Below, piece by piece: positions 21,750 through 32,927 of a DNA stretch of 64,000 bases (position 1 is the first letter of the stretch; every line of letters starts with the position of its first letter). The translations under genes and the position numbers were made by a program. The stretch is from Lentinula raphanica (lineage: Eukaryota > Basidiomycota > Agaricomycetes > Agaricales > Omphalotaceae): positions 1,690,380 to 1,754,379 of the forward strand of contig JANVFP010000005.1 in the NCBI GenBank assembly GCA_027919835.1, read 5' to 3'. Below the pieces are notes generated by a model that was given only the letters and a program-made list of their open reading frames with translations, made no database searches and was not told where the DNA came from.

Positions 21750-24320
21750 ATGGCGGACGTACAGAGACCTGCAATTATTATCCCTATGCCGGTACCAGGG
21801 ATGCCCGACGCTCCCAAGTTCGAGGGTAAGGACGCTCGAGAGTTTCTTGAGCAGATAGAAGCCCACGGATCGAGAGCGGGGATAACGGACAACAACAAAC
21901 TGGTCGACTTCATAGTAAGGTATTCCTCTCGAAGCATCAAGACTGATATTAGGTTTATTCCGGAATTCGACCCGGATGTAGAGGACAAGACATGGGAAGC
22001 GGCAAAGAAAATGCTGCTACAGATGTTTTCCGCTCAGGAGGAACCACCCGAAGTTTCTATTAGGGACCTCGAAGACAGCTGCATCGTGTGGTCGACGGAC
22101 GAACCTTTCACGAAGAAATCTGACGTGGATCGGTATCAGAGAAAATTTTTTTCTATTGCTGCGCCTTTACTCAAACAAGGATTACTGACTACGAATCTCA
22201 AAGGTTACTACTTCCTGCAGGGCCTACCCAAGAAAGATCAGAAATACGTGGAGAAAAACCTTCCGGCCGAAAATAAGAAGAAGTCGAATCCACCGACCGT
22301 AGAGAAGATTATCAAACTGGTACACCAAAAGATCGAGGACAAGGAATCAATTTTGCACCACAACTGGGACAGTGACGAGGAAGACGTGGAGGAAATACGA
22401 AGCAGGCTCAAGTCAAGACTCCACAAGAGAGAGGAAGATACGGACGACGAAGGAATCCAAGACCGATGGGCGTCGGTAAGGAGCGAGAAAAGTACCTCCG
22501 ACAAAAGAGGTAAGAAGGTGAGGATAGACGACGAACGAGCAAGCGAATGGCAAGGTAAACAAGCAATGGATGAAATTACTCGTAGGATGGACGAGCTTTC
22601 CTTATCGATGGCTAGAATGGCGTCACAGCTGGCGTCGACCAATCGAACTCAGAGACCGGAAGGGGTACGTTTCTGTTTTGTATGTGGAATACCTCATATG
22701 GATGGATCGGTTCTGGCTAAGTGCCCGGAGATGCCCAACTTGGTACGGGAAAACTTGGTCGTATATGACTACATCGCCCGGAAGTATACCCTGCCTAACG
22801 GGCAGGATCTACCGCGAATCCCGTTCGGAGTGACAGGAGGAGTGGCGGGGATGCTTCGAGGCACAGTGAATACTAACCCTACTAACGGGATTAACGGGAC
22901 AGTTGATCGTAGCGGTCCAGTTCTTAGTGCAAGTCCGGCATCTATATCCTACGGAAGCGCCAATATTTTCGGAAACGACGTCTTCGGGGTAGCGTCGTTG
23001 GATCAGAATCGAATGGATGAGGTAATCGAAGGGCAAGCATATCCATCGCTTCGATCCGGAAGAGATACCTCCAGGTTCAATCCTGCGAGCCAACAAGGAC
23101 GGGAAAATAGAAAAAGGAGTGAACGAGACCCCAACCAATATGACAAACCAGGATATCGACCTCCCGCAGCTAGAGTTATGCCACCCGAACCGACCATAGT
23201 GACCGAAAATCCGACAACGAACGAGGATAGCGGCAAGGAATCGAAGATCAATATTCCTCCTCCCCAGAATCCTATCAATCTCCAGGATGGGTGGAGGAAG
23301 TCTCAGCCGTCGACGACGAAAGGAAAAGAGAGAGAGTCGAGGGACGTGGATATGAAGGAACCTAAGGAAGCGGGAGGAAAACAGGGCCCGGGAACAAGTT
23401 TTCATTACACGTCTGATTTACAAAAGAGAGCTGATCCTAAGAAAGTTCTAGACAAGGTCCTGGACACCGAGATAACGCTGTCATTGGCCGACTTAGTGGG
23501 GTGCAGTCCGGCTTTGCAGAAATTGATATCCGAAGTGGCACGAACCCGTAGGGAATACGGGAAAGAAATGGTGAGTGCGATAATTTCGCAGTACGAGGAA
23601 GATGGAGGAGAAGCAATTGTGGACGATGGATATGAATACGACGAAGGGCAGGTTTCGTCGGGGCTGTGTGTCGCCGAGGAGGATAGACCGAGGCTTCAAA
23701 GCTTTCTCCATACCTACTCGAGTGCGGTGACGCAAAGTACAACCAAGTACTATGCCATGGTCACGGGAGTTTTCGCGGTGACTATCGGAGGGAGGCAGTT
23801 TAGAGCGATGATTGATACGGGATCAGAGCTTAACGTGGGAGCAGAAGATATACCTGAAAAGACAGGAATGCCGATGGATCTAGAGGGCATGAAGTGGGGC
23901 CTTAAGGGTATCCACGGAGAGCCGGAACAGCTGAGAGGCGTTGTGGTTGACCTTCCCATGAAAATAGGGAAGTATGAATTCCCTCACCATCTGTTCATTT
24001 CACAACACCAACTGAACCTGAACTGGGACATAATTCTGGGGCAACCCTTTCTTCAATGGTACACGTGCAGAATAGACTACTGGCGTGCGGGACATATGCA
24101 GCTCCTGCTTTGGAACGACGGAGACAAAGATCGAAATCCTCATCTAACTTTGGCCCTTACGGACCCTGAAGACCGAAGAAATCAACAATCGATAGGTAAA
24201 CCAAGACTTCCGAAGGCAAAAGGGGCGAGCTCGAATGGCAGGTACGAAGAAGCGAAGGGGGCAAGTTCAAGCGGGAGAAGCTACGAAGGACAGGACCTGT
24301 ACGGGTACGAGGGTTTTTGA
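21750..24320 (+). CDS. Gag-protease polyprotein of the outer element
   Basis: The ORF encodes 856 aa from MADVQRPAIIIP. The frame is open further upstream but without an ATG. The N-terminal half is a helical capsid-like region. A cysteine-rich CFVCGIPH...KCP segment near residue 310 resembles a degenerate zinc knuckle. The C-terminal third contains a retropepsin with AMIDTGSELNV (catalytic DTG near residue 690) and the flap and ILGQPFL strand. The stop at 24318-24320 overlaps the pol frame, and a slippery heptamer sits directly before it. Gag with fused protease and pol in -1 is one known Ty3/gypsy layout. Frame intact. Confidence 0.85.
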   Translation: MADVQRPAIIIPMPVPGMPDAPKFEGKDAREFLEQIEAHGSRAGITDNNKLVDFIVRYSSRSIKTDIRFIPEFDPDVEDKTWEAAKKMLLQMFSAQEEPPEVSIRDLEDSCIVWSTDEPFTKKSDVDRYQRKFFSIAAPLLKQGLLTTNLKGYYFLQGLPKKDQKYVEKNLPAENKKKSNPPTVEKIIKLVHQKIEDKESILHHNWDSDEEDVEEIRSRLKSRLHKREEDTDDEGIQDRWASVRSEKSTSDKRGKKVRIDDERASEWQGKQAMDEITRRMDELSLSMARMASQLASTNRTQRPEGVRFCFVCGIPHMDGSVLAKCPEMPNLVRENLVVYDYIARKYTLPNGQDLPRIPFGVTGGVAGMLRGTVNTNPTNGINGTVDRSGPVLSASPASISYGSANIFGNDVFGVASLDQNRMDEVIEGQAYPSLRSGRDTSRFNPASQQGRENRKRSERDPNQYDKPGYRPPAARVMPPEPTIVTENPTTNEDSGKESKINIPPPQNPINLQDGWRKSQPSTTKGKERESRDVDMKEPKEAGGKQGPGTSFHYTSDLQKRADPKKVLDKVLDTEITLSLADLVGCSPALQKLISEVARTRREYGKEMVSAIISQYEEDGGEAIVDDGYEYDEGQVSSGLCVAEEDRPRLQSFLHTYSSAVTQSTTKYYAMVTGVFAVTIGGRQFRAMIDTGSELNVGAEDIPEKTGMPMDLEGMKWGLKGIHGEPEQLRGVVVDLPMKIGKYEFPHHLFISQHQLNLNWDIILGQPFLQWYTCRIDYWRAGHMQLLLWNDGDKDRNPHLTLALTDPEDRRNQQSIGKPRLPKAKGASSNGRYEEAKGASSSGRSYEGQDLYGYEGF
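24311..24317 (+). promoter_or_regulatory. Candidate -1 ribosomal frameshift site
   Basis: G GGT TTT in the gag frame fits X XXY YYZ and is followed immediately by the TGA stop at 24318-24320. After slipping to GGG TTT the ribosome enters pol at TTG AAG (24317). This explains how pol, which has no ATG at its start, is expressed. Confidence 0.65.
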
Positions 24321-27005
24321 AGAAGGCGGCGCGTCCGATCTTCCATGCGTCGTCGGGGTCAGCAACTGTAGGAAGATCGTTAGAAGCCCTTTTGGGTAAC
24401 GCTGAGTATCAAGATTTTGACTCACTATTTGAAGCTAATCCATCACCATTTCTTGACCGTTGCTTGCGCCAGTACGCGTTGGCGTCTGGTAATTATATGT
24501 CCGTTGACACTAACTCTTTATGGACAGCTAGAGCGTTTCCGGAGTTTGCAGAATCATCAGTAGAAATCAAAGAGACGGGAGCGGTGGGAAGCACCAACCT
24601 TCCTGGAAAGAAGCCTAGATCAAAATACAAGCCGGTACACAGAAAATATCGACCCGTTCCAACTTATTTCCCGGACCCGGTCGCGCAACAATTCAAACCG
24701 ATACCCAAGACGATACCGCTCAAATTACCAGAGAAACCGCCGGAGTGGGAGGAGCTTGACTTTGAGGGAGGACGAATGACGAAAGAAAGGTTAAGCGAGA
24801 TGCTAGAAAGAATAGAGGAAGGTATTTTGAGGAAGGGCGAGATCAACCTGATAGCCTGGGTACTGAAAAAGAGGGAATTGGCGTTTGCATGGGAGCAAGC
24901 GGAACGAGAACACACTCCGTGGCAACGGGCGCCCATTCCAATACCGCGAGCCATCAAGGAAGAAGTGGTAGAGGAGATTTTGAAGGCTGAAAAGATAGGC
25001 AAGTTTGAGCCCACGACTTCGAGCTACAGATCGGCTATGTTCGCTGTGAAGAAAAAGAAAGGTGTGAGGTTGGTCATTAACTTAGAAGAACTGAATTCGG
25101 TCACCATACAGGACGCAAGTCTTCCGCCTAACGTCAACGAATTCGCGGAAAGTTTTATTGGGCATGCCTTGTACGGGCTGTTTGATTTGTTCTCGGGGTT
25201 TGATGCGCGATGGGTGGACGAGAAGTCGAGACCGATGTTCGCGTTCACGTCGCCCGTAGGAGCTCGACAGCAAGCGACCATGGTGATGGGATTTACGAAT
25301 GCAATTCAGGACTTTCAGCGATGTACCAACCATTCCATCGAGCAGGTAAGAGAGTTCTCGAGTGTGTTTATTGATGATTGTGGCTTGAAGGGACCAACGT
25401 CACGATACGAAGAACAAGAGATCTGCCCGGGAATCAGACGGTTTGTTTGGGAATATGTAGAGAGAATGGACTTACTTCTAGGAACTATGGTCGAAGCAGG
25501 GATAACTGCATCTGGGTCCAAAGCCATAGTGGCGGCGGTGAAGTTGAAAATAGTAGGAACTGTGGTGGCACTGGAAGGTTGGATCATGGAGCCTTCCATG
25601 GTGACGAAGATCATAACCTGGCCGATACCGCAAAATACGACAGAGGTGCGAGGTTTTCTGGGAGTGGCTGGAGTAGGGAGAAGATGGATACAAAAGTTTT
25701 CGATTATTGCTAAACCTCTAACCGTTCTACTGAGGGATTTGACGGAGAGGGAGTTTGTCTTCACAGGGGAGGCTATGGAAGCTTTCGACGAGCTGAAACA
25801 CCGAATCTCGAGGGCACCGGTTATCATCGCCATCGACTACGAGGCAGCGAAAAAGGTAACGCGGAAACCGAGGACGTCCGACGAAGGTTTGGTTGTAGTA
25901 GCGGTGGATGGTTGTTATTCCGGAGCAGGATGGAGCCTGTACCAGGTGAGAGATAAGCTAAAGAGACCTGCAGGATTTGGATCGTGTACCTTCAACGAGA
26001 GGGAGCAAAATTACGGCCAACCCAAGTCGGAATTGTACAGCGTTTTTCGAGCCTTCAAGGAGCTCCGGCATCGAATATGGGGAATCCTCTTTCGACTGGA
26101 TCATGATGCGATATCGTTGGCCCAAATGTTGAAGACTCCGGACGATGTGCCCAACGCACCAGTTCTGAGATGGATAACTTGGTGTAAGCTCTTTACGTTC
26201 GAAACTAACCACGTACCGGCTTCAGCGCACAAAGTCGAAGATGGTTTATCGAGGAGACCGGCGGTCAAGGGCGAAATCGTCGAGACAGAGGAAGACCAAG
26301 AGAAGTTTTTGGAGGGATATATTGACTCGTCGATATGGACCAACGAGTTCGGTCGTTTGCGAGACCAAGGACAAGTGAACCTTCCTTATCTGTTCGAAAT
26401 GTTAGCTATCAAGTTTTCTGGCAGGTTCGAAGATTCGTACAGGTCGGATCGACACGTTTGCGCCGCACAGGTTTCGTCGTCGGCGTTGGACTTGACGATG
26501 TATGAGAAGGGAGGAGGGACGAGCAGAATGAGTGGGATCAAAGATAGTGAGTTGTTATTCAATGTGTCAGCGATGAGGAGCGTACTGCTGGTTAGTTTGC
26601 AGGTAATGAAGGAGTTTGTACCGAGGAAGGTAATGACGACGCAAGTGGAAGTTTTTAGAATAGGCAACGAGGAGGTAAGTTGGGAGGTGACCCGTTATGA
26701 ACAGGGAGGAGTGAACGAACAAGCATATGTGACGGAGGAAGAGAGACGAAGGCATCAGAAAAGAGAGGATGACGGGGACACGTATTGGAAGGAAATCAGG
26801 GCGTTCTTAGAGAAGGGTGAGCTTCCACCACGAATAGATACTGACGCCGAACGCGTTAGGTTTTTCAAAAGAGTCCGAAGGTTTTTTATCCGGGACGGGA
26901 AGATATGGATGTTGCCGAAGAAAGGAAGTGGCAAGTTGCCTAGAATGGTGATAGAGAACAGAGAGAAGCGTGGAGAAATATTGGCTCAAGCTCACAATGA
27001 GGTAG
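24317..27005 (+). CDS. Pol of the outer element, part 1 (RT and RNase H)
   Basis: This is about 896 codons of polymerase. Recognisable are the RT entry segment EEILKAEKIGKFEPTTS, the VINLEELN block, FDLFSGFDA, and the catalytic FIDD in SSVFIDDCGLKG, a variant of YxDD. A connection domain follows with WPIPQNTTEVRGFLG. RNase H begins at VVVAVDGCYSGAGW with a later NHVPASAHKVEDGLSRRP tail. The protein breaks off after AHNEV, in the HHCC zinc finger that precedes integrase, where the DNA transposon starts. The track reads on into the insertion for about 20 residues before a stop. Joined to 38286, the frame is kept. Confidence 0.88.
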
Positions 27006-27171
27006 TGAGTATCGGCAGCCACAGCGAACCGTACCGTGCGCTGACTAATCGGGCGCCTAGTCAATTTCGCGTGTAAAGAGTCTCCGTTCGAGTATCCTTT
27101 CGATTTATGCTCGATCAAAGTTGAACTAGGCATATGTAGCACTGACAATACATGCTATGATACACATTGAA

Positions 27172-29488
27172 CTATCGACCATAGAACTCCTCTTCAGAAT
27201 TATAACCGTCCTCTTGGAAACACTCCAAATCTTCAGGGGTGATGTCCGGAACTCCTTCGTTAGGCTCTCCCTCTTCAGGAATATCTCGAAGCCCTGTTTG
27301 GGAGGCTTCATGAGTAACATGTTCTTCAATCACAGACCTGAGCAGTTTTAGCTTGTCCTCTCTTCTTCCCCATGAGCTTTCAACAGAAGGCACACATCCT
27401 TCTCTACCATTCTTCTTGTGCCACTTGAGCTGCTTCGTGAGCTCTCCAACAGTCAGGTATTCTTTTGATCCCTGAGGAAGAGAGGCATGATAATCAAAAG
27501 CAGTAAGGGTAAGAATCGGAGTGATGCTGTCAATTGCCTGTATCGCTGCCTGACGTCGCTCATTTAAGATTTGTTGATTCTCAACCCTGGTATTGGCAAC
27601 GTGCTTTCGATAAGCTGCGAGCTTGAGTTTCTCCTGCCTATTGGCACCTGAGTTGTCCTGTTCGCGTGTGATTTTTCGGAGCCATTGGCGCAGTTCAGGA
27701 GTTAGAGAATGGAGGAATGTAGACGTCTGATTGAATTTGTACATCTGCCGTGAATTATGCTGCGTGATGGACATAGTGGGATTACGGCGGCTAGACTGTC
27801 TGTAGATCCCAAAAGCAGACTCGTTGAGATCATTCGTCTTCTCCATGAAGGCTCGATCAATCTGCTCAGGTGTGGCTGAAGAGAGTGCACTACCCTCCTC
27901 GAACTCTGACATGAAACGAAGCCACACAACACGAGCTTTCTTGAGAAAGTATACGAAGATGGGTTTCAGATGAGGTAAACCAGGTGCGTAACTCTGTACA
28001 GCATAGAACGCGTCGGGACGTTCCCAATTCAAGCCATCCAGAGATCCTTTTGCGCAAGACGCGTCTGGACCGATGATATACTCCGGGTACACGATGAGCG
28101 TGTCTATATGTTCAATGACGCGTCGGTGTAGACCTTCAAGCTTTAGAATGTTGTCTTGTTTCGCATTAGGCCCTCGAACCTCGCGCATGTATGGGATGCT
28201 AATGGCCAGCCAGTAAAGGGTGATCGTACAGAGCTCATGGCGTGTTGCCATATCCTGGAGCCCATTCAGTACGTTCTGCTCCATATGGTTGAGTGCTCCC
28301 GAGCCCTTGTTATACCTGACATATGTCAGGAATTCAATGAAAAGATCTAGATGCGTAACAATCAGAGCACATGCTTCTGCATGCGACTGGAACCGGGTGT
28401 TACTCGTGTCCGGAAAAGCAAGACTGAAGCCAATTTTGTAGTTGAAGAAAAACCGCAACGTGTCCTGCTGTCCTCGTTTCCTATCTTTGTGTCGAAAGAT
28501 CATCCCAGCAAGACTCGCAAGTTTCACGGCACCGCGTTCAGTACGTCCTTTTGCTCGTGCGGCAGCAGCAGTACCAGATGCAAGTCGAATCGTCGCAGCG
28601 TTGTCACGATTAGGAAGAGGGATGGGAGAGGTGAGTTCGGTATGTTCGTCCCAGAAATCATCAAGACCAATGCATCCTCCCTTGAAAGCGTTCATCTCCT
28701 TGTGCATGCAGCAGCCTGCCCAAAGAAACAAATCAATCTCGCTCTGCTCAGAAGCTGAAAGCTTCTGAAACTCGACTTCTCCGATGTCCCTCACGAGCTG
28801 TTTCTTCATATTCGCGATTCTACAAGTACGCTCTTCGAGTGTTAGACGTTCCCAAGATGCTGGACCTCCGGAGTTTTGAATAAGGAGTTGAGAGCCTTGA
28901 AAGACGAGGCAGGCATACTCATTATCACTGAGTCCTTGAATGGTGCGTTCACCTCGTGTTTCACGATCGAGCTGCTTCTTCCACTTCTTCATCAGTTCAA
29001 ACAGTTTACGCTGATCTGCTGCGTGGTCTGAATGAAAACCAGTAACAAGATTCCAGAAGATACGCGTATCGTTCACGGAGACAAGTTTCGAATCGTAGGC
29101 AAGGTTGAAGAACTCTTCGATAGACTCTATCCAGCCAGCGAGCTGCGTTTCGCTTGTGTGATTCACAGCCATCTTGATCCCGAGGAAGAATTGGATCCGT
29201 TTTTCTGGAGTGATGACAGTTGCAAACTTCGATTCGTACGTTTCGTTTTTGTGAGTAGTACCATCTCCACTAATGGTCACACCTTGCTTCACCGTTACTT
29301 GTGTTTTATAGCTCATTATGTCCGTGAAAACATACCTTTTGCGTCACCTAATGCGCTGACAAACTGAAGTTTTGACGCGTTCCCGCCCTCCTTTAGTATC
29401 CGCCCAATACTACGGTCTGAAACCTCGCCCTCTACTTCAATACCAAACACGCTCGCAATGCGTTTGAACACGCTCGTGACTCTGTTAG
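27172..29488 (-). pseudogene. Putative transposase, main part (3' segment of split gene)
   Basis: Exons on the minus strand are 29488-29336 and 29282-27172 with a 53-nt GT-AG intron. The 5' part continues at 37117-37689 beyond the inserted chromovirus. Joined with one GTTAG copy, the gene encodes at least 943 aa. Notable motifs in this part: AVNHTSETQLAGW, a CCMHKEMN cysteine/histidine segment, GAVKLASLAGMIFRHKD, FPDTSNTRFQSHAEA, LYWLAISIPYMREVRGP, and EKTNDLNESAFGIYR. The Asp in PDTSNTR and the Glu in NDLNES are candidates for a DDE/RNase H-like active site (inference). The apparent Met at 29316 lies inside the intron and is not a start. The tail is acidic. Frame otherwise intact, so the break is recent. 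Confidence 0.7.
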
Positions 29489-30010
29489 TGTCACAGATTT
29501 CTCTCTATTCTCTACCTTAATCACTTATCTTATCTCCTATCTCTATCTTATCATATTATCAGTAGTAGTTTATCATTTGATCATCTCTGTGCCATACATA
29601 TTTTCATTTGTACAACCAGTGATGGGACATGCTTGCTCTGCACCATATCTACATTACAACAGGTTGTCTTATGATGTAATAAGTGAAGCATCCACAGGAT
29701 GACTTCATAGATGACTTCATAGATGACTTCACCATGAATCATCCACAGTCTCCACAGGATGACTTCATGGATGACTTCACCATGAATCATAGTGACTTCA
29801 TAAATGACTTCATGTAGCTCCAACTATGACATGGACTATGATATCATTAGATAGTAGCTCCACTCTAGAGTAGTATAAATACTCTCATGTATCTCTGGGA
29901 TCCCCCAGATTCAAGAACATCTTTTATCCTCTTGTGATCAACTTGTGCTCATACTCTGTCACTATCCCCAACCTTTGCAACTACAACTAGGTGAGTTCTA
30001 AGTTGTGATA
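29489..30010 (+). repeat. 5' LTR of the inner chromovirus
   Basis: 522 bp. It contains a cluster of ATGACTTCA-type repeats (about 29699-29815), a TATAAAT box at 29874-29880 and the presumed RNA start near 29907. It matches 36595-37116 along its whole length as far as I can see. Confidence 0.95.
29874..29917 (+). promoter_or_regulatory. TATA box and presumed transcript start of the inner element
   Basis: TATAAAT lies at 29874-29880. The 11-nt word AGATTCAAGAA at 29907-29917, 33 nt downstream, is where a transcript would begin. It is also the sequence that pairs with the primer-binding site. Confidence 0.65.
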
Positions 30011-30012
30011 GT

Positions 30013-30023
30013 TTCTTGAATCT
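30013..30023 (+). other. Self-priming primer-binding site
   Basis: TTCTTGAATCT begins two bases after the LTR and is the perfect 11-nt reverse complement of 29907-29917. No TGG-type tRNA site follows the LTR. In S. pombe Tf1 the first 11 nt of the mRNA prime reverse transcription in just this way. Confidence 0.75.
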
Positions 30024-30495
30024 TGCTTCTTGTGTGTCTGTTGTTGCTGTCAAGGACAACAGACACTTCTTTTTCTTTCTTGCCTGTTGTTGCTGTCAAG
30101 GGCAACAGGCAGGGACCTTTTGCAGGTTGTGCAGTCTGACTTCTTGTCATGGCTGTGGGGGCATCACCACCTTGTTTGGTCCTTCTGGACTTTGAACACT
30201 GTTGCTGAAAGGGACAGTTGTTCTTGATTTGCCGGACCCTAGGCGTAAGGGGACTTGCTGTATTTCATTACAACAAGACTGGTACCTTTGGGTAGGCCAT
30301 GATCTGGTTCTTTTTGAACTGGAGTAGACGGCAAGCCAGCTCTTGGGCAAGAACCAGGGAGTGTGTAACACACTCTCATTTGCTACATGAGGACATGTAG
30401 AGATCCCCCCATCCATTTGACATCAAGATCATCAAGACTTGCACACTGCATCTGGTTCCCTTTGTTTCTTTGTACTTGTCTGCTGAAAAGGGACA

Positions 30496-31290
30496 ATGTA
30501 CTTATGCCATTTCTGCCAGACAATGCCTTGCAAAATTATTCCCACTTTTCCCATGAAATATACTCCTTCCAAGAAGTATGATCATGTTGGACGTCCTTGC
30601 TATACCAAAATCCCTGTCTACGCACCTGTGCGTACTCATAAACTCACTCTCCTTCAACGCCTCCAAATCTCGATTTCTCACAAGAAATACCTCGCTAAGC
30701 TCCGTAAACGTCATCTTAAATACGTTGAGCGAGAGCGCCTGATGAATAGGCTCCATGATCTGCCTTCTCAGGATTATGATACCTCTCCAACCCATAAATT
30801 CTTTCCTGACCCTGTCTATGTTCCTCCTCCACCTATTCCCTCTGATCTCCACTTCCGACGAATTCCGACCCTTGCTCAACGCCTTGAAGAACCCTCTCAG
30901 CTCACTCCTCTTGATACTTATCCTAAACAGGATGCTGTCCTTAAGCGTATCAAGGAGTTTGAAGGTGTTCTGCAGGCTACCAAAATTCGTCTCGAGCCAG
31001 TTTTCAGGGAGTTAAACTCGGAAGAGTACAAGGAATATAATGGACAGGCTTTTAGAATTTCCAATCAGGATCGAAATTCTCTTTGGGGATGGTATAATGA
31101 TTTAGAGGATTTATATCAGGATCTAGATAAGAGGGGACACCAATTGAGTAACAAAAATTGGAGAGAGATAAAAGGGATATGTACCAAAATTGGGAAAGTC
31201 AATTTTCAGAGTCTGTATACTAGGCTTCCTGAAATTTGCAAAGAGCTATTAGACCTGAATATTGTACTTCCTGATGCAGCCAAAGCATAA
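30496..31290 (+). CDS. Extra ORF upstream of gag in the inner element
   Basis: 264 aa with no recognisable domain. The N-terminal part is basic and proline/tyrosine-rich (YTPSKKYDHVGRP, KIPVYAPVR). A KFFPDPVYVPPPPIPSD stretch lies in the middle, and the C-terminal half looks helical (LEDLYQDLDKRG). The outer element has a comparable YKPVH...TYFPDPV segment at the start of its pol, which hints at an old shared module. Start codons at 30496 and 30526 are both possible. The intact frame in an identical-LTR element argues that it is functional; a capsid or assembly role is only a guess. Confidence 0.6.
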   Translation: MYLCHFCQTMPCKIIPTFPMKYTPSKKYDHVGRPCYTKIPVYAPVRTHKLTLLQRLQISISHKKYLAKLRKRHLKYVERERLMNRLHDLPSQDYDTSPTHKFFPDPVYVPPPPIPSDLHFRRIPTLAQRLEEPSQLTPLDTYPKQDAVLKRIKEFEGVLQATKIRLEPVFRELNSEEYKEYNGQAFRISNQDRNSLWGWYNDLEDLYQDLDKRGHQLSNKNWREIKGICTKIGKVNFQSLYTRLPEICKELLDLNIVLPDAAKA

Positions 31291-31383
31291 TAGTCTTATG
31301 TAATCTGGCAAACATTTGTGTTTTTTCATATATTCATTTTTTCATATTATGTCTGAAAAATAATCTGACTTGCAACTAGAAAA

Positions 31384-32850
31384 ATGTCTTACACACCTTT
31401 CACCCCTGTCGTTGAATTAGTCGATGATGGACAAGTTTGGTCCGATGCTGTCTCTCAAGGAATTGATATGGCAGCAATTGGATTTCAAACTGATGAACAG
31501 AAAAATCAGATTGGACGACTCCTTCGCAATGCTCACGAGGCTACTACCAACATTTCCATTGGATATATTAACAGAAATGTCAATGGACTTGCTGATTGGA
31601 TGAATCAGGCTTTTACTACAGCCTTCACCAATCAAGAGAACTTAACAAATGAAGTTCGTAGCCTTCGACAGATTGTCGAAACTCAGGCAGAACTTTTACG
31701 AGCTTATAAGGCACAGCTTGATAAGCTTCCTGCTGATGCTGGAGCTGGCCCATTCAGAGGTCCCAAAGTACCTGACCCACCAACCTTCTCTGGAACAGAC
31801 AACAAGATGACCTTAGAAGATTGGATGAATCAAGTCGCATTGTACTGCTCATCTTTAGGCATTGTGACAGATCATCAAAGAATTGTGACTGCTCTTACTA
31901 GGTTGCGTTCTCCTGCCACAAACTATATGAGAAAGTACTTTGATGACACACGTTTGGGAAACGATCTGGGATCTTGGGACAACTTTGCCAATGAGCTCAA
32001 TGCCATTTATGGTCGCCGTGATAACAAAGAAGGTGCTAAAAATGAAATCACACATCTTTGGACAAACAAGTCACTGGCTAGTAAGGACTTTATCAAATAT
32101 GCTGAACAATATCGCACTCTTGCACGTATTGTGGACTACCAAGATAGTATTCACATCGACAAGCTTCGTGATGTAATTTCACAAGAGTTGCGTAATGCAC
32201 TTGTTGTGTTGGAAATTTCCGGAAAGACTCCTACTAAATGGGAAGATTATCTGGAACTTCTCCTTTTATCATATAAAGCCTTACATCCAGAAAAGACTAA
32301 AAGTGTAATATTTGGCACAGGCAATAATGCTAAAGGCAATGGCAGTCATGAACCAGATGCAATGGAGATAGATGCGGCAAAAAAGAGTAAAGGCAAAACC
32401 CCAGAAAAGGTTAATTCCCAGGAGCAAAAACAACGATATTGCCAAATATGCGCCGGAAAGGGCTTAAAGGCAAAATCGAAGACTCACAATACAGTGGATT
32501 GCTGGGATAAGCCTGGAAATGAAGGCAAAAGGCCAAATTTCAATAAAAACTCTTCATCATCTGCATCTGCATCTGGTCAAGGAAACAAAGGGAAACAACC
32601 ACCACCGAGTGATAAGAAATCATTCAAAGCGCGGTTGATGGAATTATTTGATGAAATAGACAGCCAAGAGCCAGCGCCCCCAGCTGATGCTCTCAATGTC
32701 AACTCCACGAGCACCCCTGATATTAGTTTACCTGAGCTCACTGCAAAAGGAGCGACTGCACATGTCGGTGAAGTGCAGGCAGGACCTTCTAAGCCATCGC
32801 GATGGGCTAGAAGTCAACAATACAAGGCGGATTTTCCAGAGGGACTGTAG
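31384..32850 (+). CDS. Gag of the inner chromovirus
   Basis: 488 aa. The capsid-like region holds the typical PPTFSGTDNKMTLEDWMNQV and FIKYAEQYRTLARIVDY segments seen in Ty3/gypsy retrotransposon Gag proteins. A zinc-knuckle-like CQICAGKG...HNTVDC is at about residues 356-376, followed by a low-complexity S/K/P tail. The ORF stops at 32848-32850. Pol lies in the -1 frame and is open through this stop, so a Gag-Pol fusion by -1 frameshifting is likely. Confidence 0.88.
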   Translation: MSYTPFTPVVELVDDGQVWSDAVSQGIDMAAIGFQTDEQKNQIGRLLRNAHEATTNISIGYINRNVNGLADWMNQAFTTAFTNQENLTNEVRSLRQIVETQAELLRAYKAQLDKLPADAGAGPFRGPKVPDPPTFSGTDNKMTLEDWMNQVALYCSSLGIVTDHQRIVTALTRLRSPATNYMRKYFDDTRLGNDLGSWDNFANELNAIYGRRDNKEGAKNEITHLWTNKSLASKDFIKYAEQYRTLARIVDYQDSIHIDKLRDVISQELRNALVVLEISGKTPTKWEDYLELLLLSYKALHPEKTKSVIFGTGNNAKGNGSHEPDAMEIDAAKKSKGKTPEKVNSQEQKQRYCQICAGKGLKAKSKTHNTVDCWDKPGNEGKRPNFNKNSSSSASASGQGNKGKQPPPSDKKSFKARLMELFDEIDSQEPAPPADALNVNSTSTPDISLPELTAKGATAHVGEVQAGPSKPSRWARSQQYKADFPEGL

Positions 32851-32927
32851 AGGATAATGTCTGCGATCTACAGTCAGGAAATAGTGTACCCAATATCAGC
32901 ACTGATAAAAAATCAGATAAAGTAGTT

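Noticed and set aside
29300..29316. Start codon of the 714-codon minus-strand ORF in the DNA transposon
   Set aside because: It lies within a well-formed GT-AG intron (29283-29335) that joins upstream exons in frame, so it is not the true start.
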